DNA from: Xiphophorus maculatus
Taxonomy: Eukaryota > Chordata > Actinopteri > Cyprinodontiformes > Poeciliidae
Direction: 5' to 3'
DNA length: 64,000 nucleotides
Assembly: GCF_002775205.1 (NCBI RefSeq)
Contig: NC_036458.1
Span: 3,688,560-3,752,559, forward strand
In this document: positions 26,066 through 40,000 of the stretch, piece by piece
Position numbering within the stretch: position 1 is the stretch's first letter
How the letters are laid out: each line of letters opens with the position of its first letter
Translations under genes and position numbers: made by a program
Notes under the pieces: model-generated
Told to the model about the DNA's origin: nothing
The model's database searches: none
What the model saw: only the letters and a program-made list of their open reading frames with translations

Positions 26066-27749
26066 GTCACATGTTGAAATACCATTAAGCACATTTTGTA
26101 ATATGTGTTTGTGGGTTTTTGCATGACATAAATGTGTTGGTGTTGTGTCTTAAATGGAGCAGTAGGTACATATTGAAGCACACTTATTTTACACCAGGAT
26201 CTTAATGTTGATCCTGCAGTGATTTTTACATAGGTCTATAACAATTTTTTTATCATATCCAAAATATGATAAAAAAAAATGTAAAAAGTTTATTCTGGTT
26301 TGACTATGTTCTCATTTCTGATGTTTACAATCAGAAGACATTCCTGTACCATATGAATGTTTTTGCTTTTTGTGCCTGGAGTTTTGTATTTGACATTCAC
26401 ATTTTTGTTATGTACATAAAAAACTTAATGTCATTGTACTATTTAGGTGTTGAAAGACATTTTCATATATTCACAGTACTTTGAATATTTATGACAAACA
26501 TGTACACATGGACTAAAATATCTGCATACATGCATATGAGCCTGCTATCATTGAGTTTTGGGGGTCCAGTTGTTTCCAAGTTGTAATCAGCCAGCTGTTG
26601 ATTCAAGGTAAAATTAAATAATTTGGACATAGTTTTCTTTTACTTTTTGCAATGAACCTGTACAATTTGCAGCAGAACAGCCTCATAAAACCAGACAGTT
26701 GGTTCCGGTGTCGTGCGGTGAGATTCATAGCTGGTGAGGCGCTGACTTAATCATAATCAGATTTACAAATATAGACCCCCTGCATGTTATTGTTAACTCT
26801 GGAGGGCAAAAAGACTACATGTCATCCACGGCTGCGCTGCTGCAGTAGAGTAATTCCATTAAACTCAATCAAACCTGGATATGTAGACATTATTAATTTC
26901 GCGCTGTGCTCCACAGCAAAGGGGAAAACCGTTAAAGTACAACTCAAAACCACGTCTTTCTTTCTCGCTCTCTGTATCAGCTCGGCGCAGACTCGTTGCC
27001 ATAGCAACTGACAACAACGTCACAAAAAACACTCAAATATTTCCCACACAAGGAGCAAAACATCCAGTCTGTTGCAGTAGTATGGTTTTTGCGATTATTA
27101 ATAAGTGATTGCTGTGGTAGGAGGAGAAAACTATAAATATATCGCTGCACTTGACTGTTTGGCTAGCTGCATGGCTAGCTCGCTGCTACTGTCTCTTACT
27201 CTGCAGTTGTGGAGTCACAATGTCTGGGATCATGAGCGCCCCCTGCCATGAAGCAAGAGAACTGCCTGCCTCACCTCGAATCTGTTCTCTAAACGAAAGG
27301 AAAAGAAACACGTTACACAAACAGTTGGTGACAAAAAAAACACTGTACATTATATACATAAGCTAAATTATGGAAAAACTGTTCATACATTAAATGTTTT
27401 TTAGCCATTTTATTGGCAGACAGACAGGAGGAGCATGCTCCCATGGCAGCCAGTTACCGAGAGGTTGACCAATCCCAGGTGAGGCTCAACTCGCTGCTGC
27501 TTCACCGGCTTCGCTTCCGTGCATTTGAATGGGAAAATGCGAAAATTCAGCGATTTTGAAGAAAAAGTCATCAGAATTTGTTAAACTCCATGAAAAATAG
27601 GTACTTTATAGTACAAACCACAAGGTGAAAATAGCAATATAAATAATTTTATCATTCTATATTATTTTTTCATGATAACAGGCGAGGCTCTGCCTCCACT
27701 GACTCACATCACTGGTTTGTTCAGTGATCTTAGATTTAAAAGCATTACC

Positions 27750-28512
27750 TTAACTTCTCCAAACCTTCTTCTTGTCATTTGTCCAAAGATATAGGCTTGT
27801 TCATGTAGCAGCTACTACTACCAGAAACTGACAATACTGACTTGGTCAGTACCTTTCAGTCCATGAAGATAAAAAAAAATGGTTTCCCAGAGAACAGTGA
27901 CACTGGTATTCCAACAGTTTCCAGTTAGGCCAGACTTGAGTCATGGTGGCAAAGTGGTGATGTATTTTCAAATGTTCAAGAAACCATTTTGAATGGATTT
28001 GGACAAGGGAAGTGATCCTGCTGTATGTAAGCAACAGAAAACATGGTGTATGCACAGCCTTTTGAAATGATATTAGAATCTGCAGCTGTTTAATAAAAGC
28101 TCCAAAAGATTTCCTAATCTTCCATCTTGTCTCCTGTTGGTGTCAGTGCCAGCAAAGCGACACAAAACCACAGCTATGCTTCATAAAAGATTCCCAACAC
28201 CTCTTTGACTTACTCATACAGATATGAGCAAATTTTAGCTTGTGTTTGTGCTTTTGGGTCAGCAGAGGTCTTATACTGGTCAAAGGTGTTTGACCGGCTG
28301 TGTCTTCAGGAATCCGGGGGCAGCCTGTGATAATTTCCTCTTTCTGATACTTCTACTTCCAGTATGCTTCCGACTGTATCTCTAGGAAGATTTAGGGTCT
28401 TTCCGATATTTTGTATGCTTTTCTTTGTACAAGATTCTTCCCTCAACTGTTTGGACTGTATTAGCAACATGCCATAAAACGTTATGATTAACGCATTCAG
28501 TCTCAAGCTCAC
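27750..28512 (-). pseudogene. Possible decayed Tc1-like transposase
   Basis: On the minus strand a broken reading frame contains KSIQNIGKTLNLPRDTVGSI near the start, which resembles a Tc1 helix-turn-helix. Further on is QQDHFPCPNPF, faintly like the QQDNDPKH motif. Stops and frameshifts interrupt it. Low confidence; it may be chance similarity. Confidence 0.25.
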
Positions 28513-28851
28513 CTAATGCATCTGACAAAGCTCTTGACAGGTTACATCAGGTGTGCCTGAGACCGTATTAGATTTGCAAATATCTTCTCCAGTTACTTTG
28601 TGTGTGTATTTATGAAAGACTTTGAGATGAAGGAGGAGCTGGCAGCTCTACGGCCAATGAAGGACACTAGAACAGGGAGTGGTTTGTTCAGAGGTAAATG
28701 TATCTGTAGAGGTAAGCTGGTACCTCTACAGATAAACTGGTAAACTGGTGAAGTTACCTCTGGTAAAAGTACCAGAGGTACAAACTGGGAGGTGTTACAA
28801 CTGATTTTTGTAGAAATTTGACCAGGGTAATGTTAGTTTTGAAATTAACCA

Positions 28852-29060
28852 TATAATGTCGCAGTGGTAGGAGTTTGTCTTGTAATCGTGGGTTGCTAGT
28901 TCAAGACCTAATCCGTCTGCCTCCAATGTTGTGTCCTAAGTCAACTTTTAAGCAATTTTTGTGAATGTTCATTAAATACTGTTTCTGTAGTGTGAGACCT
29001 GTACGCTAAGCTAAACTAAGCATCAATAGTTAGCAGGATATAAACAATGGATGGATAATT
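28852..29060 (+). repeat. Possible tRNA-derived SINE
   Basis: GTCGCAGTGGTAGGAGTTTG resembles an A box and GCTAGTTCAAGACCTA a B box of RNA polymerase III, at tRNA-like spacing. The body ends near GGATATAAACAATGGATGGA, a tail type seen in fish SINEs and LINEs. The copy is degenerate. Confidence 0.4.
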
Positions 29061-29847
29061 ATTCTGTAAATTGTTTATTGAAAACACCTGAACCATTTTG
29101 AAATGTAAACTTAAGTGAAGCTGTTTTACCAGATGACTTTAATATACCCTGTGACCTTTATTAAAGAATATGGCAAAATTGGATTCAAAACAATATATTT
29201 ACAGTTCTTCACTGAAAACATTGTAAACATCATTAAAGTTAAATTGTAGTTAACATAAAGTACACAAATGTTTCACAATACAGTAAAATTGCAACATAAT
29301 TTTGATATTTAAGAACCACAAGCACACAGCATTTTACTGTAGCAAGATCAAACCTGGGGAATCTGAAATAGCTTAACACTGTCAGTTACTGTTTTTTTGT
29401 TGTTGTTTTTTTACATATTAAACCACAAACAGAAGAACAAGATGATCCCAGGTCAAAACAACCACAACAAAATTAACACAGATTTCATTTTAACAGGAAC
29501 ATTAGTTATAAAAAGGGCAGTCATCGAATGTTCACAAAAATAAAATAAAAAAAGATCACAAATGTACATGAACAACGTAACATGTGGCGTTAAAAGCAGC
29601 ATCTGATTGATAAAGTACAATGGAAACAAAGATTGAAGTATGTAAACATTAAAACACTGGAATATGGTATCATGATATATTTTACAATCTTTTTACAAGT
29701 TCCTTAAGAAAAGGAAAACTGAAACATGCACCATACTTACATAGGTACATACATATGGTACAGTAATCAATTAACACTTGTGTGAGACTGAGCGACGCGT
29801 GCCTGTCTCTCTTTGAAAGCAGCAAGGTGATCAATAATCGACCTATT

Positions 29848-29855
29848 GATGAGAC
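29848..29855. repeat. Left 8-bp target site duplication
   Basis: GATGAGAC directly precedes the left terminal repeat at 29856. The same 8 bases follow the right end at 31870-31877. Confidence 0.8.
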
Positions 29856-31869
29856 CATAGACATGAATACGTAGACGCCTCATGGAGCGGGTCGGCCAGT
29901 TGCTGCGATACGTCACAGCGTCCGCCATATTGAATGTGGCCTATGTGCCAGTAAGGTAAATGGACCGAACTACAGAAATGCCGTTCTACAAAGTATTTTA
30001 AGTTAATACTTGTCATTGACACATTTTCTCACACACACTAATATATTTGGTAATCAAATAAATGACTAAAGACGGAGTTTCTAACTTTTGATGTGATTAT
30101 TTAATTGTTTTGGGGGATTTCTGAATAAACAGCACAATGTTTTTATTTGATAGAAATGATTCATTTTTATATTGACACTGATGAACACACTTTTTCAGTG
30201 TTTTATAAAATAACATATTTACATGATTCCATAATTTATTATACATTTAACATTTCAAGACCAGAAAAAAGAAATATTTTCTTGTATTTATTTTTTATAC
30301 ATATTATTGATAAATGACTTGATTTATCAAAGTCATTGTCACTTGACAATGACTTTGATAAACATTAAACTACATATTTTTCTTACTTTTTTCTGGAAAA
30401 TAAATATTTATTACAGTATGAAGTTGTCAAATGAAATAATTATTCATACTGTTATTTTCTTTAATTTTGTTCTGTCATTTATCATGTGTGTTTCTTGAAG
30501 TTGAGGTGCTGCTCAGAGCTGCACCTTTTGCTCCGTGTCAAACCACAAGTCATTCTGCGAGGGCAGCTCGTTTCCCTTCAACAGCCTCATGTCTGTATAG
30601 ACACCTAACTGCTGATAAAGATGAAATAGTATTCGCACCTGCTCTGATTAAACTGTTGAACTCTCGGGGTGTGAAGCGAGCAAAGCGATTATTGGAAACC
30701 ACGCGTCTGTTATCTACTCTGTATATAGGTGGAGTTGCGGTTTGAACAATGTCATGATGTTCTAATTTTCCGTTTGACCTAAACCTGCACCTGATGACCT
30801 TGTTCCAAGAAACTTTATTTTTGGTTGACTTCCTGGAATTGTTTTTGCGCCACCTAGGCGTCTAAGATGTGTATAAAAATGGACACTCTGTGTGCTGCCT
30901 TTCAGAGTTTGTTTGACAGCATGAAAACAGCTGTCCAACATTCTCTCCCCTGCAAAGGTGTTTGTTCTTAATAAAGCTGTGTTTTTTGTTCTGTCTTTTA
31001 AATCCTGGTAATAGACCATTTTTCAAACAAAGTCAACTCTGCTATTGACAGCAGAGTGAAAATAATTCGAATAGAGTAAATTATTTTTATTTCATTACAT
31101 AAGCTGTATTAATACACTAATATTTCAGATTGAGATATTTAAAAATACACAAAAAGTGAAAGAACAAAACACATTTATTTATTATACTGGGAAGACTGGC
31201 CACAGGCAGGGCTTCAGTCTGCTGGCCACACTGGGAGAACTCCAATGAATTCTGAGATGTCCTGGTACACAGGCTAAAGCCCAGGATAAAAGAGGAATTA
31301 TCCAAAAGTGTAATAGAAAATACATATATACTATATATATTTTCCTTCACATTCAGAAAAAGACATTTTCATCATGTTGGGGCTCTGACTCATGGCATCT
31401 TTATAGCATAGCTAAATACCGGCATTGTGAAGCTGAGCTGTGAAACAGAGACTGAAGAACAGCAGCTCCAGCTCTGATCCTGACTAACCTTTCCTCACAA
31501 AATCCCCTGGTTTTTAATACACTTCCTCTCTAACAGCAGTTTCTCATCAGCTCTCTCTCATTAGAAAACAGCATGAAAACGTTAGCTACACTAACAATCT
31601 GTGGTTATTTTGGGCCAATTTAGCTACATTGGCCCAATTTGGTTGTTTAGAAGCAAGTTTCTGGCTGCAAAGTAAAGTAATTCCGCTCTTTCATCCTTAC
31701 CTGTGAAAGGTAATGCCAATGAATCCAGTTTGTATTGTAAAACTGTTGAAACAAGTCCAAATAGCACAGGACTTAGGGAGCTCCGATCACTCTCCTGCCA
31801 CATACAAAATGGCGGTGACGTAACGTAGGACTTAACGCTTAATGAGGCGTCTACGTATTCATGTCTATG
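29856..31869. mobile_element. DNA transposon of 2014 bp with 28-bp TIRs (hAT- or P-like)
   Basis: The first 28 bases (starting CATAGACATGAATACGTAG) are exactly inverted at 31842-31869, and weaker similarity continues inward (CGTCAC, CGCCAT, ATGTGG). An 8-bp duplication, GATGAGAC, flanks it; this length is typical of hAT and P superfamilies, and the CA start fits P-type ends. No intact transposase was found, so it looks non-autonomous. A 92-codon frame at 30467-30745 is unrecognised. A solo LTR is nested at 30750-31025. Confidence 0.75.
30750..31025 (+). mobile_element. Solo LTR of an endogenous retrovirus-like element, 276 bp
   Basis: Begins TGTCATG and ends TTTTTCA, so it has TG...CA ends. 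The 5-bp sequence AACAA directly flanks both sides (30745-30749 and 31026-31030). Inside are a TATA box (TATAAAA near 30872) and an AATAAA polyadenylation signal (30970-30975) about 98 bp later, the expected promoter and poly(A) layout of an LTR. No internal viral genes remain. Confidence 0.7.
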
Positions 31870-31877
31870 GATGAGAC

Positions 31878-34095
31878 ACTCCTGGCCTGGTGCAATACAA
31901 AGGACCATCTTTATTCTTGAGCAATCTCTCAGCTTCAGCTGCCGTCATGAGAAGTTAGTAAGGATGTTGAAAATCTCAGAGATTGTTTCTCTGTAGAACT
32001 GGATCCAAAGCAGCACCTCTTGAATTCATGTCCTAAGCACTTCTGTCCAAACAAGACTGTTAATGGTCAAACAAAAAGAAGCTTCTTTGGCATTAACCAG
32101 AATTGTGGTATAGATCTCCTGCCTGTTTTTTCCTCCTGCTGCTGTTGTGATGAGTACCTGAGGGCAGACAACACAAAAACACCATTACATCATGCATTGT
32201 TTTAGAATGGCAGTACTGACAAAAACAAATGGAACTTGATCTTACCTTAATGACGCCAGATGGCTTGAGAAGCTCTGGAGGGTGTGTTTAATCAAGACCA
32301 CATCAGTGTCTTTCTATACCTCCCAGCTAGCATACTGTTGGGAGCTGGGATTTTATGAAACAGCCAGAGAAAAAACTGGAAGGCATCATCCTCACAAAGC
32401 CAGATGTGTCATTTTAGTTTTCTTTAAGTCCATCCAATGAGCAAATTCCCTTTCTGCAAGGATTTCATTAGAAATGCTGGTACGTTTGAGAGATCTGGTG
32501 AAAACAATGGCCATTCCTCAGGTAAGAAATCTCTCACTGTTGGTATGTTAGAAGTGGTTTGCAGCATAATCAGCTTAGAAGTTGTTCATAGCAGTTCATG
32601 CAACTTGCCACTCTCACTCCACACCATTGGGTGTTGAGTCGTTCAATTCATACTCTGTCTTCTATTTATCTGAGATTGGGTCACTGAGGTTCCGGCACCG
32701 CTCTCAAACCCATTCTGCAGTATCCCAAGGGGTTCACAGGTCAAAAGGGACATACAGACCCTCAACCAAATTCTGGTTCTGCCCTGCAGCTTCCTCCCAA
32801 TAGGACATGTCCGGACAACCCCCAAATGGAGGCAATTCAGATGCACTCCAATCAAAACAGAAGCAGGGCTCTTCTCCAAATTCAATCATGATACATATTC
32901 TGGATCTCTGCGACAGACTCGAGTAGTACCAGTGCGTGTATGTCTATCTCTTGCTCCATCCAATCATTACTTGTGAACAAGACATTAACATGGTTAAACT
33001 TCTATCCTTGAGGTACACTCCACTCCAACGCGGTAGGAGTGCTCGATCTTCTTCCAGTTGAGAACTATGCCCTCTGACTTAGTTCAGCTTACTGTCTTTC
33101 TGACCACTTTACACTTGACACCAAACTGGAGATCAAACTCTTTGACTTCAATATTTCTCAGCACATACAAGATGTGCTTGGATAGCTACAAACCAACTTT
33201 TTGACATCTGGTAGCATTTGCTCTTAGCAGCTTGTGCTGAACATCTTTTGTCACTCCTTGAAAACACTCACTGTTTTCAGTTCATCAAAGACCTCATCCA
33301 AGGATACCACTAAGTCAAAAAAGTCTGCAGGGTTGTTTGAACCAATGAGTCGCACAAAGGTTTTTGCTGATCTCACTCTTGCGATGGCTACCCTTTCATC
33401 GCAACTGGGTGGCAACAATCACCGGATGAGACACTATAGACTTCAGCAAACTGTCTATAAAGGTACTGAACGACTTAAGTTCCTTGCCCTTTTCAGATAG
33501 GTGTTGCATATTGTTACTTCATCAGGGTGAGCAGCGTAAGGTTCCAGTTAGGTTTTCCACACAGTCTCTCAGTAAGAAACCTTGGCTATATACCTTTAGT
33601 GGAAACTGATTTAATGTTCAAATTTGATCTTTGGTCCTGATTCTTTTGATATCTTTTGCTTCACAACTACAGTGATTGAATGGAAACGTTTCAGTGACAG
33701 AACTGATTACACTTACTAAATCTGTGTTATGAGTATGCTGAAGGCACAGGATCCATAAAATTCATTATAATGCAATTTCTAAGAAGTTTTCCATGAAAAG
33801 TCAGTAGAAGTAGTCTGGAGACCAGGACAGCATACCGGGAATTGGTGCCTTCTGCTGAATGGACAATGGAACAGAGGCAGATAAAACTTCTTAGAAAGGT
33901 CAAAGCCATGTACTGAAATGTACATGATTCTGGTAGAGCATCTTGAACTCACCATGTGAACAAGCCAACACTGCTAAAAATGCAGGATGGTTGAATATAC
34001 TAAATACTTAATCATCTCACAGAAAATAAGCTTATCACACAACTCCTGTGTGAATGTGGAAAGACAACAAACTACATGACAAGGAAAAGGAACAC
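31878..34095. other. Region between the 2-kb element and the minus-strand transposase-like gene, unrecognised
   Basis: Non-repetitive-looking DNA of balanced composition with many short frames on both strands and frequent stops. The texture is that of a decayed coding element, but no domain could be identified. It contains the 3' flank of the minus-strand gene. Confidence 0.3.
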
Positions 34096-37000
34096 TTATA
34101 ACACTGGCATTCTCATGACATATAGTCGACCCTTCTGCTCCATCACAAAACATTTCGAAACAACGTCCTGACATGTCACTGCGCACAGTTCATCTGAACT
34201 CCTCACTCTTACGAGGAACTCTGCAATGTTTCTGTTGATCTGCTCATTCTGGATTGTTGGTTGGGAGTTTGAGGGAAGCAGTTTTCTGCAGAAAGCAACC
34301 AGTTCTCTGCAGGAGCAGTCGGACGATCTCTCACAGCTGCAATGCCCCTCGACGACCACCACGGACTCTACAAGAAAAAAGCCGCTGGTCGTTTCTATGA
34401 CTGAGTTGTTCCTTTTGTAAGAGACGCTGTAGTCCAAAGTGGTGACCAGCATGTCTCTGTAGACAAAATGTGCGTATTCAGTAACGGGCCGTGTATCTTT
34501 GCTCTGCAATGCAGCAAGTTCTCTCACAGTTAGAGATCTCTGAGATCCGCATCCCAAAGTAAACACATCTTCACTGATGCAGTTGGATGATTTGGTAAGG
34601 ATACCACAGCTTGTCATGGAGGAAAACAGGTCTGTGATTTCTGTACCAGTATCTTTCAGCACATTGCTTCCTTTCAAGATAATCTCATCATAGGAAACTA
34701 TCTGCTTGAAGATGTTGGATGGCGCAGACTGAGCCCTGGAGTACATCTGCAGGAGTCGGCTTTGGACACCCTGAAAGACGAAGGTGGAGTTGGCCCACAG
34801 TAGTCCCCAGTTACGGGCACAGTCAGTGAGATGCATCAGCAAGTGGCAGTTAAATGAGCAATGCTCAAGTCCGTACAGAGACGGTACCTGGGAGACAAAC
34901 TGAACCAGGCACAGCTCTGCACAGCTGATCTCCTCCTGGGAGGCAAACGGGGAGAGGAGGATGTGAAGTGATGAAATGAGAAGCATCCAGTGTTTGTAGT
35001 ACAGGTTTGGTAAAACCTTCCTCAGTATTACAGGAGAGTAGAGAAGAGCAAACGCTCGCCACTCGGATGCCTCCCAATGCATCCTCTCACTGAGACGCCG
35101 AGGTCTTTGTTTGATCTCATCTGGGGGTTGGATGGCAGACAAAGCTTTGTCCAGGTTTTTCAAACTCTGAGGTGAAAGGTGGAAGCGCTTTCTGCCATAA
35201 AGAGGATCCAACCAAAGATTGACAAACTCAGGAACAACCCCAAGACAAACACAGTGCATGTAATCTGGGATAAAACCTTTGACGACATCAAACGAAGGCA
35301 GCAGAAGCAGCGGACTGTGACCTTTGACACCCATTTGACCTTGTGGATACCCATTCTCAATCACTACGATGGCCAGTTGCTCCGTCTCAGCCATGTGCCG
35401 CAGGTCACATCCGTCAACCTGAACCGGATAGACTCTGGTGTAACCCCGACCCTTCTGAACCAGCTCTCCTTTGTGGTAGCAGAACCCGCAGCCAAACTCC
35501 GAACTGAACGGCTGAAAGTTCTGCACCGCTGACCTCACCACTGAATCGCAGACGCAGATTTTCGCCATCACTCTGGTGTTAAGCTCTAATCCGCTCTCGT
35601 CTTCCCAAGTGAAGCCCTCGTGAGAGAGTTTATGAAGCTCGTTAATGAACGGCGTAAAGAAACACTGAAGCAGCGGCTTTCCTTTGCCGAACCACAACGT
35701 GTGCAGCAGAACATTTTTACACCGCTCCACATACGGAAGTTCGTTGATCGTGCACAGGATGGGCCAGACTGAAAACTTGGATGAGTTGAGAAGAGGAGAG
35801 CTGTCACATGTGAAGGTAAGTGTAATACTGCCCTCCTGCTCTTCGTGCTTATATTCACCACCGGTGTTGACGTCAGAAACGTAATCGTCCTTTGTAAAAT
35901 GCTTGCCTAGCTTTGAGTGAAGGCGTTTGAGGACCTTCCTCAGTTGGTTTTCTAGAGGCAACACCAGGAAGTAGTTTGCCTTTTCAAGCAGACTTCTTTT
36001 GCTCAAGCGCTGCTGACACACTCCGCACTCGGTCCCAGGCTCTACACCGAGGTAGTTTTCACACCTGGGACAGTACAAGTGGATCTCCGTCTTCTTGTCA
36101 ATGTCAGTCAAATGCTTCTTTATGAACTGCAGAGAGCTGGGAATGCATCCAGGCACCATGAGGTTGAGGAGGGCCAGGAGGTCTTTGGTGGCTGCTTTTG
36201 ACAAGTCGTGCTTCAGGATGAAGGCCAGGAGGAGGAGGAGGAGCGCTCTCACACTGACCGAAGAACCGGCGTAAATCTTCTTCTCATCGTCAAAGTTTGG
36301 GTCAAAAATTTGCTCCTGAAATGTTATGGAGAGAAAATTAGAAAGTAAACGGGATGATATTAAATAAAAATGGATATAGGAGGAACAAACCATGGGATCG
36401 TCTTCTGGTGTGTCGTCACATGAAGCTGAATTTTTACGCTAAAAAACAGAAAAGACAGAGACTTAAACAGGAAGTAGTTCTAATTGGCACGAAAAATCAT
36501 TAAATAAAGACCTAATAAAACACTGACAAGATCCTATAATTATTTAAATCTTATGTCAAAAAAGCAACAGTTTCTACATTAAAGACAATTTTTGTCAATC
36601 TGGGAATAATTACTAAACCTTTTCCAAACAATCCACTGTTTGACAGGAAGGATATTTGCATCTTGAAAACAAGTAAGGAGATTCTTTAACAACTTTTCCA
36701 ACATTTCCTCAACATCTGTGTTGGGCCTTGTAGTTGATATCGGGTACATGTGTTTCCATGTCTGCCATTTGGAAAGCCGAACCAACAAGTTGTAATTCAC
36801 CATAGCAACGAATGACCCCTTGTCACCAAACGTGTAACATGAAACACTCCAGTTTGGTCAGTATTCAGGCAGATGTCACTACAATTTATCTTTCTCTGAG
36901 TCACCAAAATATTTTATGATTGTGTAGGTCTCATATTTCTCCACATAATCAGTCAATTGTAGACTTAAAAGGATTTAACTGCCGTATAATAATGCAGCTT

Positions 37001-40000
37001 GTATGGTTGGAAAAGGGTTAAATACTTTCCTTCATTTAGCTCAGATATAAAGAAAAGAAACAAAGCTTCCAGATAATTATCAATAAAATAAAGCATTTTC
37101 TTACCTGATTCAACCAGCAGTCACTTGGCTGTCTGTTCTCTCCCTGCACAAGCTACGTGTCCTTGCTGTGACCTCACCTTTTGTCGTTAATTCCCTCAAA
37201 TACAAAATTCTACTTGTTTTTTTATTCTTGGGCAAAAAGTGAATCAAACGTATGAAAAATGACGAGACTCATCCTCCCTACCTGTGATTCCTTCCTCGTA
37301 ACTCACAAACGTTTTCTGCATTGATGATCTTTGTAACAAACATACTCACTCCATCATTCAGGTGATGATCTGGGTTTGTTGCAGCCACAGGATAAAAGAA
37401 CAATCTGAGTCAAATCTGAGACGATCTGTTTGACAGATGACGTCCAATCTGGGTTATCAACAGAACAATGGTCTCAAAATCTACAGCAGGATGAATTAAG
37501 TGGTCCAGTCAAAGTCCAGACCTCAATCTGACTATCAGGATACAGATAAAATTGGACAGAAAACACCTACCTCATCTAATTGTTACTAAAAGTCACTCAA
37601 CAACAACCTCATGTAGAATCTGTGGTCGATTTTTGTTTTGAAGATCATTTTTGTTCCCTGATATGAACTGAAACACAGTGCACTGTAAAAGCACAAATTT
37701 CTAAAGTATTTTTGGTCTAGTTTTTGGTGCCAATATCTAATTACACTTGAAATAATACAAAACTAACTTACAAGTAACTTTTTAGCAAGATATAGAAGCT
37801 TTTTTACATCAATAATTCCTTTAGATTGATAAAGAAATACTAGATTATTATTATTAGAATACATTGGCAGATTATTAAACTTATCACAAACCATTTCTCC
37901 CATACGTTTAATAATCTGCCAATGGAACTAGAACTTTTCATCCATTTTAAGGAATTATTTACTTAGCTCCGGTATGTTGCTGAGACATTATTTGTAAGTC
38001 AGTTTTGTCTTATTTTGAATGTAGTAAGACTTTTACACTAACTAAACTAGACCAGAAATTGGTAATATTTTGTGTTTTTCTTTTTTTACTTTCTTTCCCC
38101 CCCATATCCGTACCTTTTCATGTTGTGGATGTTCTTCTGTCCCTTCTCTCGCTCTTCCAAAAAGATAACCTGCCTAAATGTCAGAAAGAAGAAACCTTAC
38201 GATGAGCTCAATGCGATCATCTCTGTAAATCTGTAATAAATAAAAACTTCATACCAGCGGATCCTCTTCGTCTGTATCCGACGGTTCTGCGTCGCCGCCT
38301 TCTTCAGCAGTGCTCTCATCCTTCTGGGACTTAAAACAAACACAATGTTGGATTTTTTAAATATATTTTCTTTTAGAAAATTAAAAAGTAAACTTTTTAA
38401 AATGTGAAACAGCCAGAGACTCAACATTAAATAGAAAATTTAGAGATTTGGAGTCAGAGGAGTTAGAATCTCGATTCTAAATTGAATCTGTACGATGTTG
38501 TTATTATCATTATCATTTTTACTAATATATTAATAATTGTTACCTCATCTGGATCTTCTGTGTCACAAGCTTGTCCAGGATGATCAACCTGAGAGACAGC
38601 AGAACGTTGTGATTTAATATAATGAGAATAAACTTCCAGAAAACTGCAAAACTGCTGAAACACTGATTTCCTTTAAATCAAGGCTAAAACTCCCAAAGTT
38701 TAGAGTTTATTCTGAACCATAATAAATTTAATATTGAACAACATATTTGATGTGCATTAATGATTTTGATGTTGAAAATCAACAAAATCTAAATTGGTGA
38801 CTGCACATTGTTTTACAACTTTTTATTTTTGTATTTTATGATGTAAAGCACTTTGAACTGCCTCGTTACATAAATGTGCTAGTAAATTAAACTTGATTGG
38901 CGAAAGTAGCTTTAAAAGACTGATTCCACTTACTTTTATAAAATGAACTGACTTGTTTATTTGCATTTTTTAAATGTATTTCTAATATTATATAGTAAGC
39001 TTGGATGGAAAATCTGCAGAATGTGCCACTTTTTATCTGATTATTCATCAGAATTATTGTTAGAAATTGATAGAATAATTGTTGCATGATTACAAATCAA
39101 ACAAAAGCTAAAAGTTGCCAAGCATTTGTATTCAGACCCCCTGAGTCAGCGTTTTCTAGAATCACCTTTTGTCTTCAACTTTGCACATATAAGTTATAAA
39201 AGTTTTTGCCTTTTCTTCTTTGCAAAACAATTTGTAAAAAGCGAATTTCAATTTTTACCAGACAATTTATGTCTGGCCTTTGACTAGGACATTTTAAACA
39301 AGAATGATTAGATCTCTACCCTTCTATTGTAGCTCTTAGCTGTGTTTAACTTTGTTTTCCTGCTACTTTTGTCAAGTCAAACTGATTTTTTTTTAACTCA
39401 ATCTTACTTTAATTACTTAGTTCTGATCAGCTTTTCTGTCCTAACTAAAACATCAAACTGGCAGCAATCATGTTTTATCGTGAGCACTGTCTTTTTAGGG
39501 AGATTTGAGAAGATCAGATCACATTCTTCTCTGTGTTAGCTGTCAGTCCTATGCAGTGGTTTTCTTTTTCTCATCCACTGATGTGAGCAGCTGTTCTTTC
39601 TCCGACCTCCAGAGTTACCTCAGGCCTTTTGGTTGCTCCTCTCCTCCTGGTTAATCTCCAGTCGGTTCGTCTTCTCAGAGGTCTGTGACACGTTCAACTC
39701 CTCCACATCTTTCTCCCTAACCTCTTCGAAGTGTTTCTTCTCTAAAAAACACAGCTGCATTTCGCTGAGATTAAACTGCACACAGGTGTGACTCCTACTG
39801 CAGCAGAAAGGGGCTGAATACAAATGCACGCCACACTTTTCAGATTTTTATTTTGTAAAAACCAAGTCTCATTTTTCCGTTACGTCACAATGATGCACCA
39901 GTTTGTGTCCCAATGAAAACACACTGAAGCTCATGGTTCCAAACACAAAAAGAAATGCGGGAAAACAACGGGTTTGAATGTTTTGTGACTATTTACATAA

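Larger units (their letters stand above)
26066..29847. other. Intergenic region downstream of the plus-strand transposase-like gene
   Basis: No intact gene recognised. It contains a canonical X-box (26995-27008), a stretch at about 27.75-28.51 kb that may be a decayed transposase, and a tRNA-like SINE head near 28852-28925. The remainder (26.1-26.7 and 29.0-29.8 kb) is AT-rich with nothing recognisable. Confidence 0.45.

Noticed and set aside
25690-26181. Minus-strand frame of 163 codons
   Set aside because: Antisense of the transposase exon; it lacks a recognisable domain.
32643-33500. Possible retroelement gag/pol remnant
   Set aside because: Frames are short and I could not match any conserved motif, so only a generic region entry is given.
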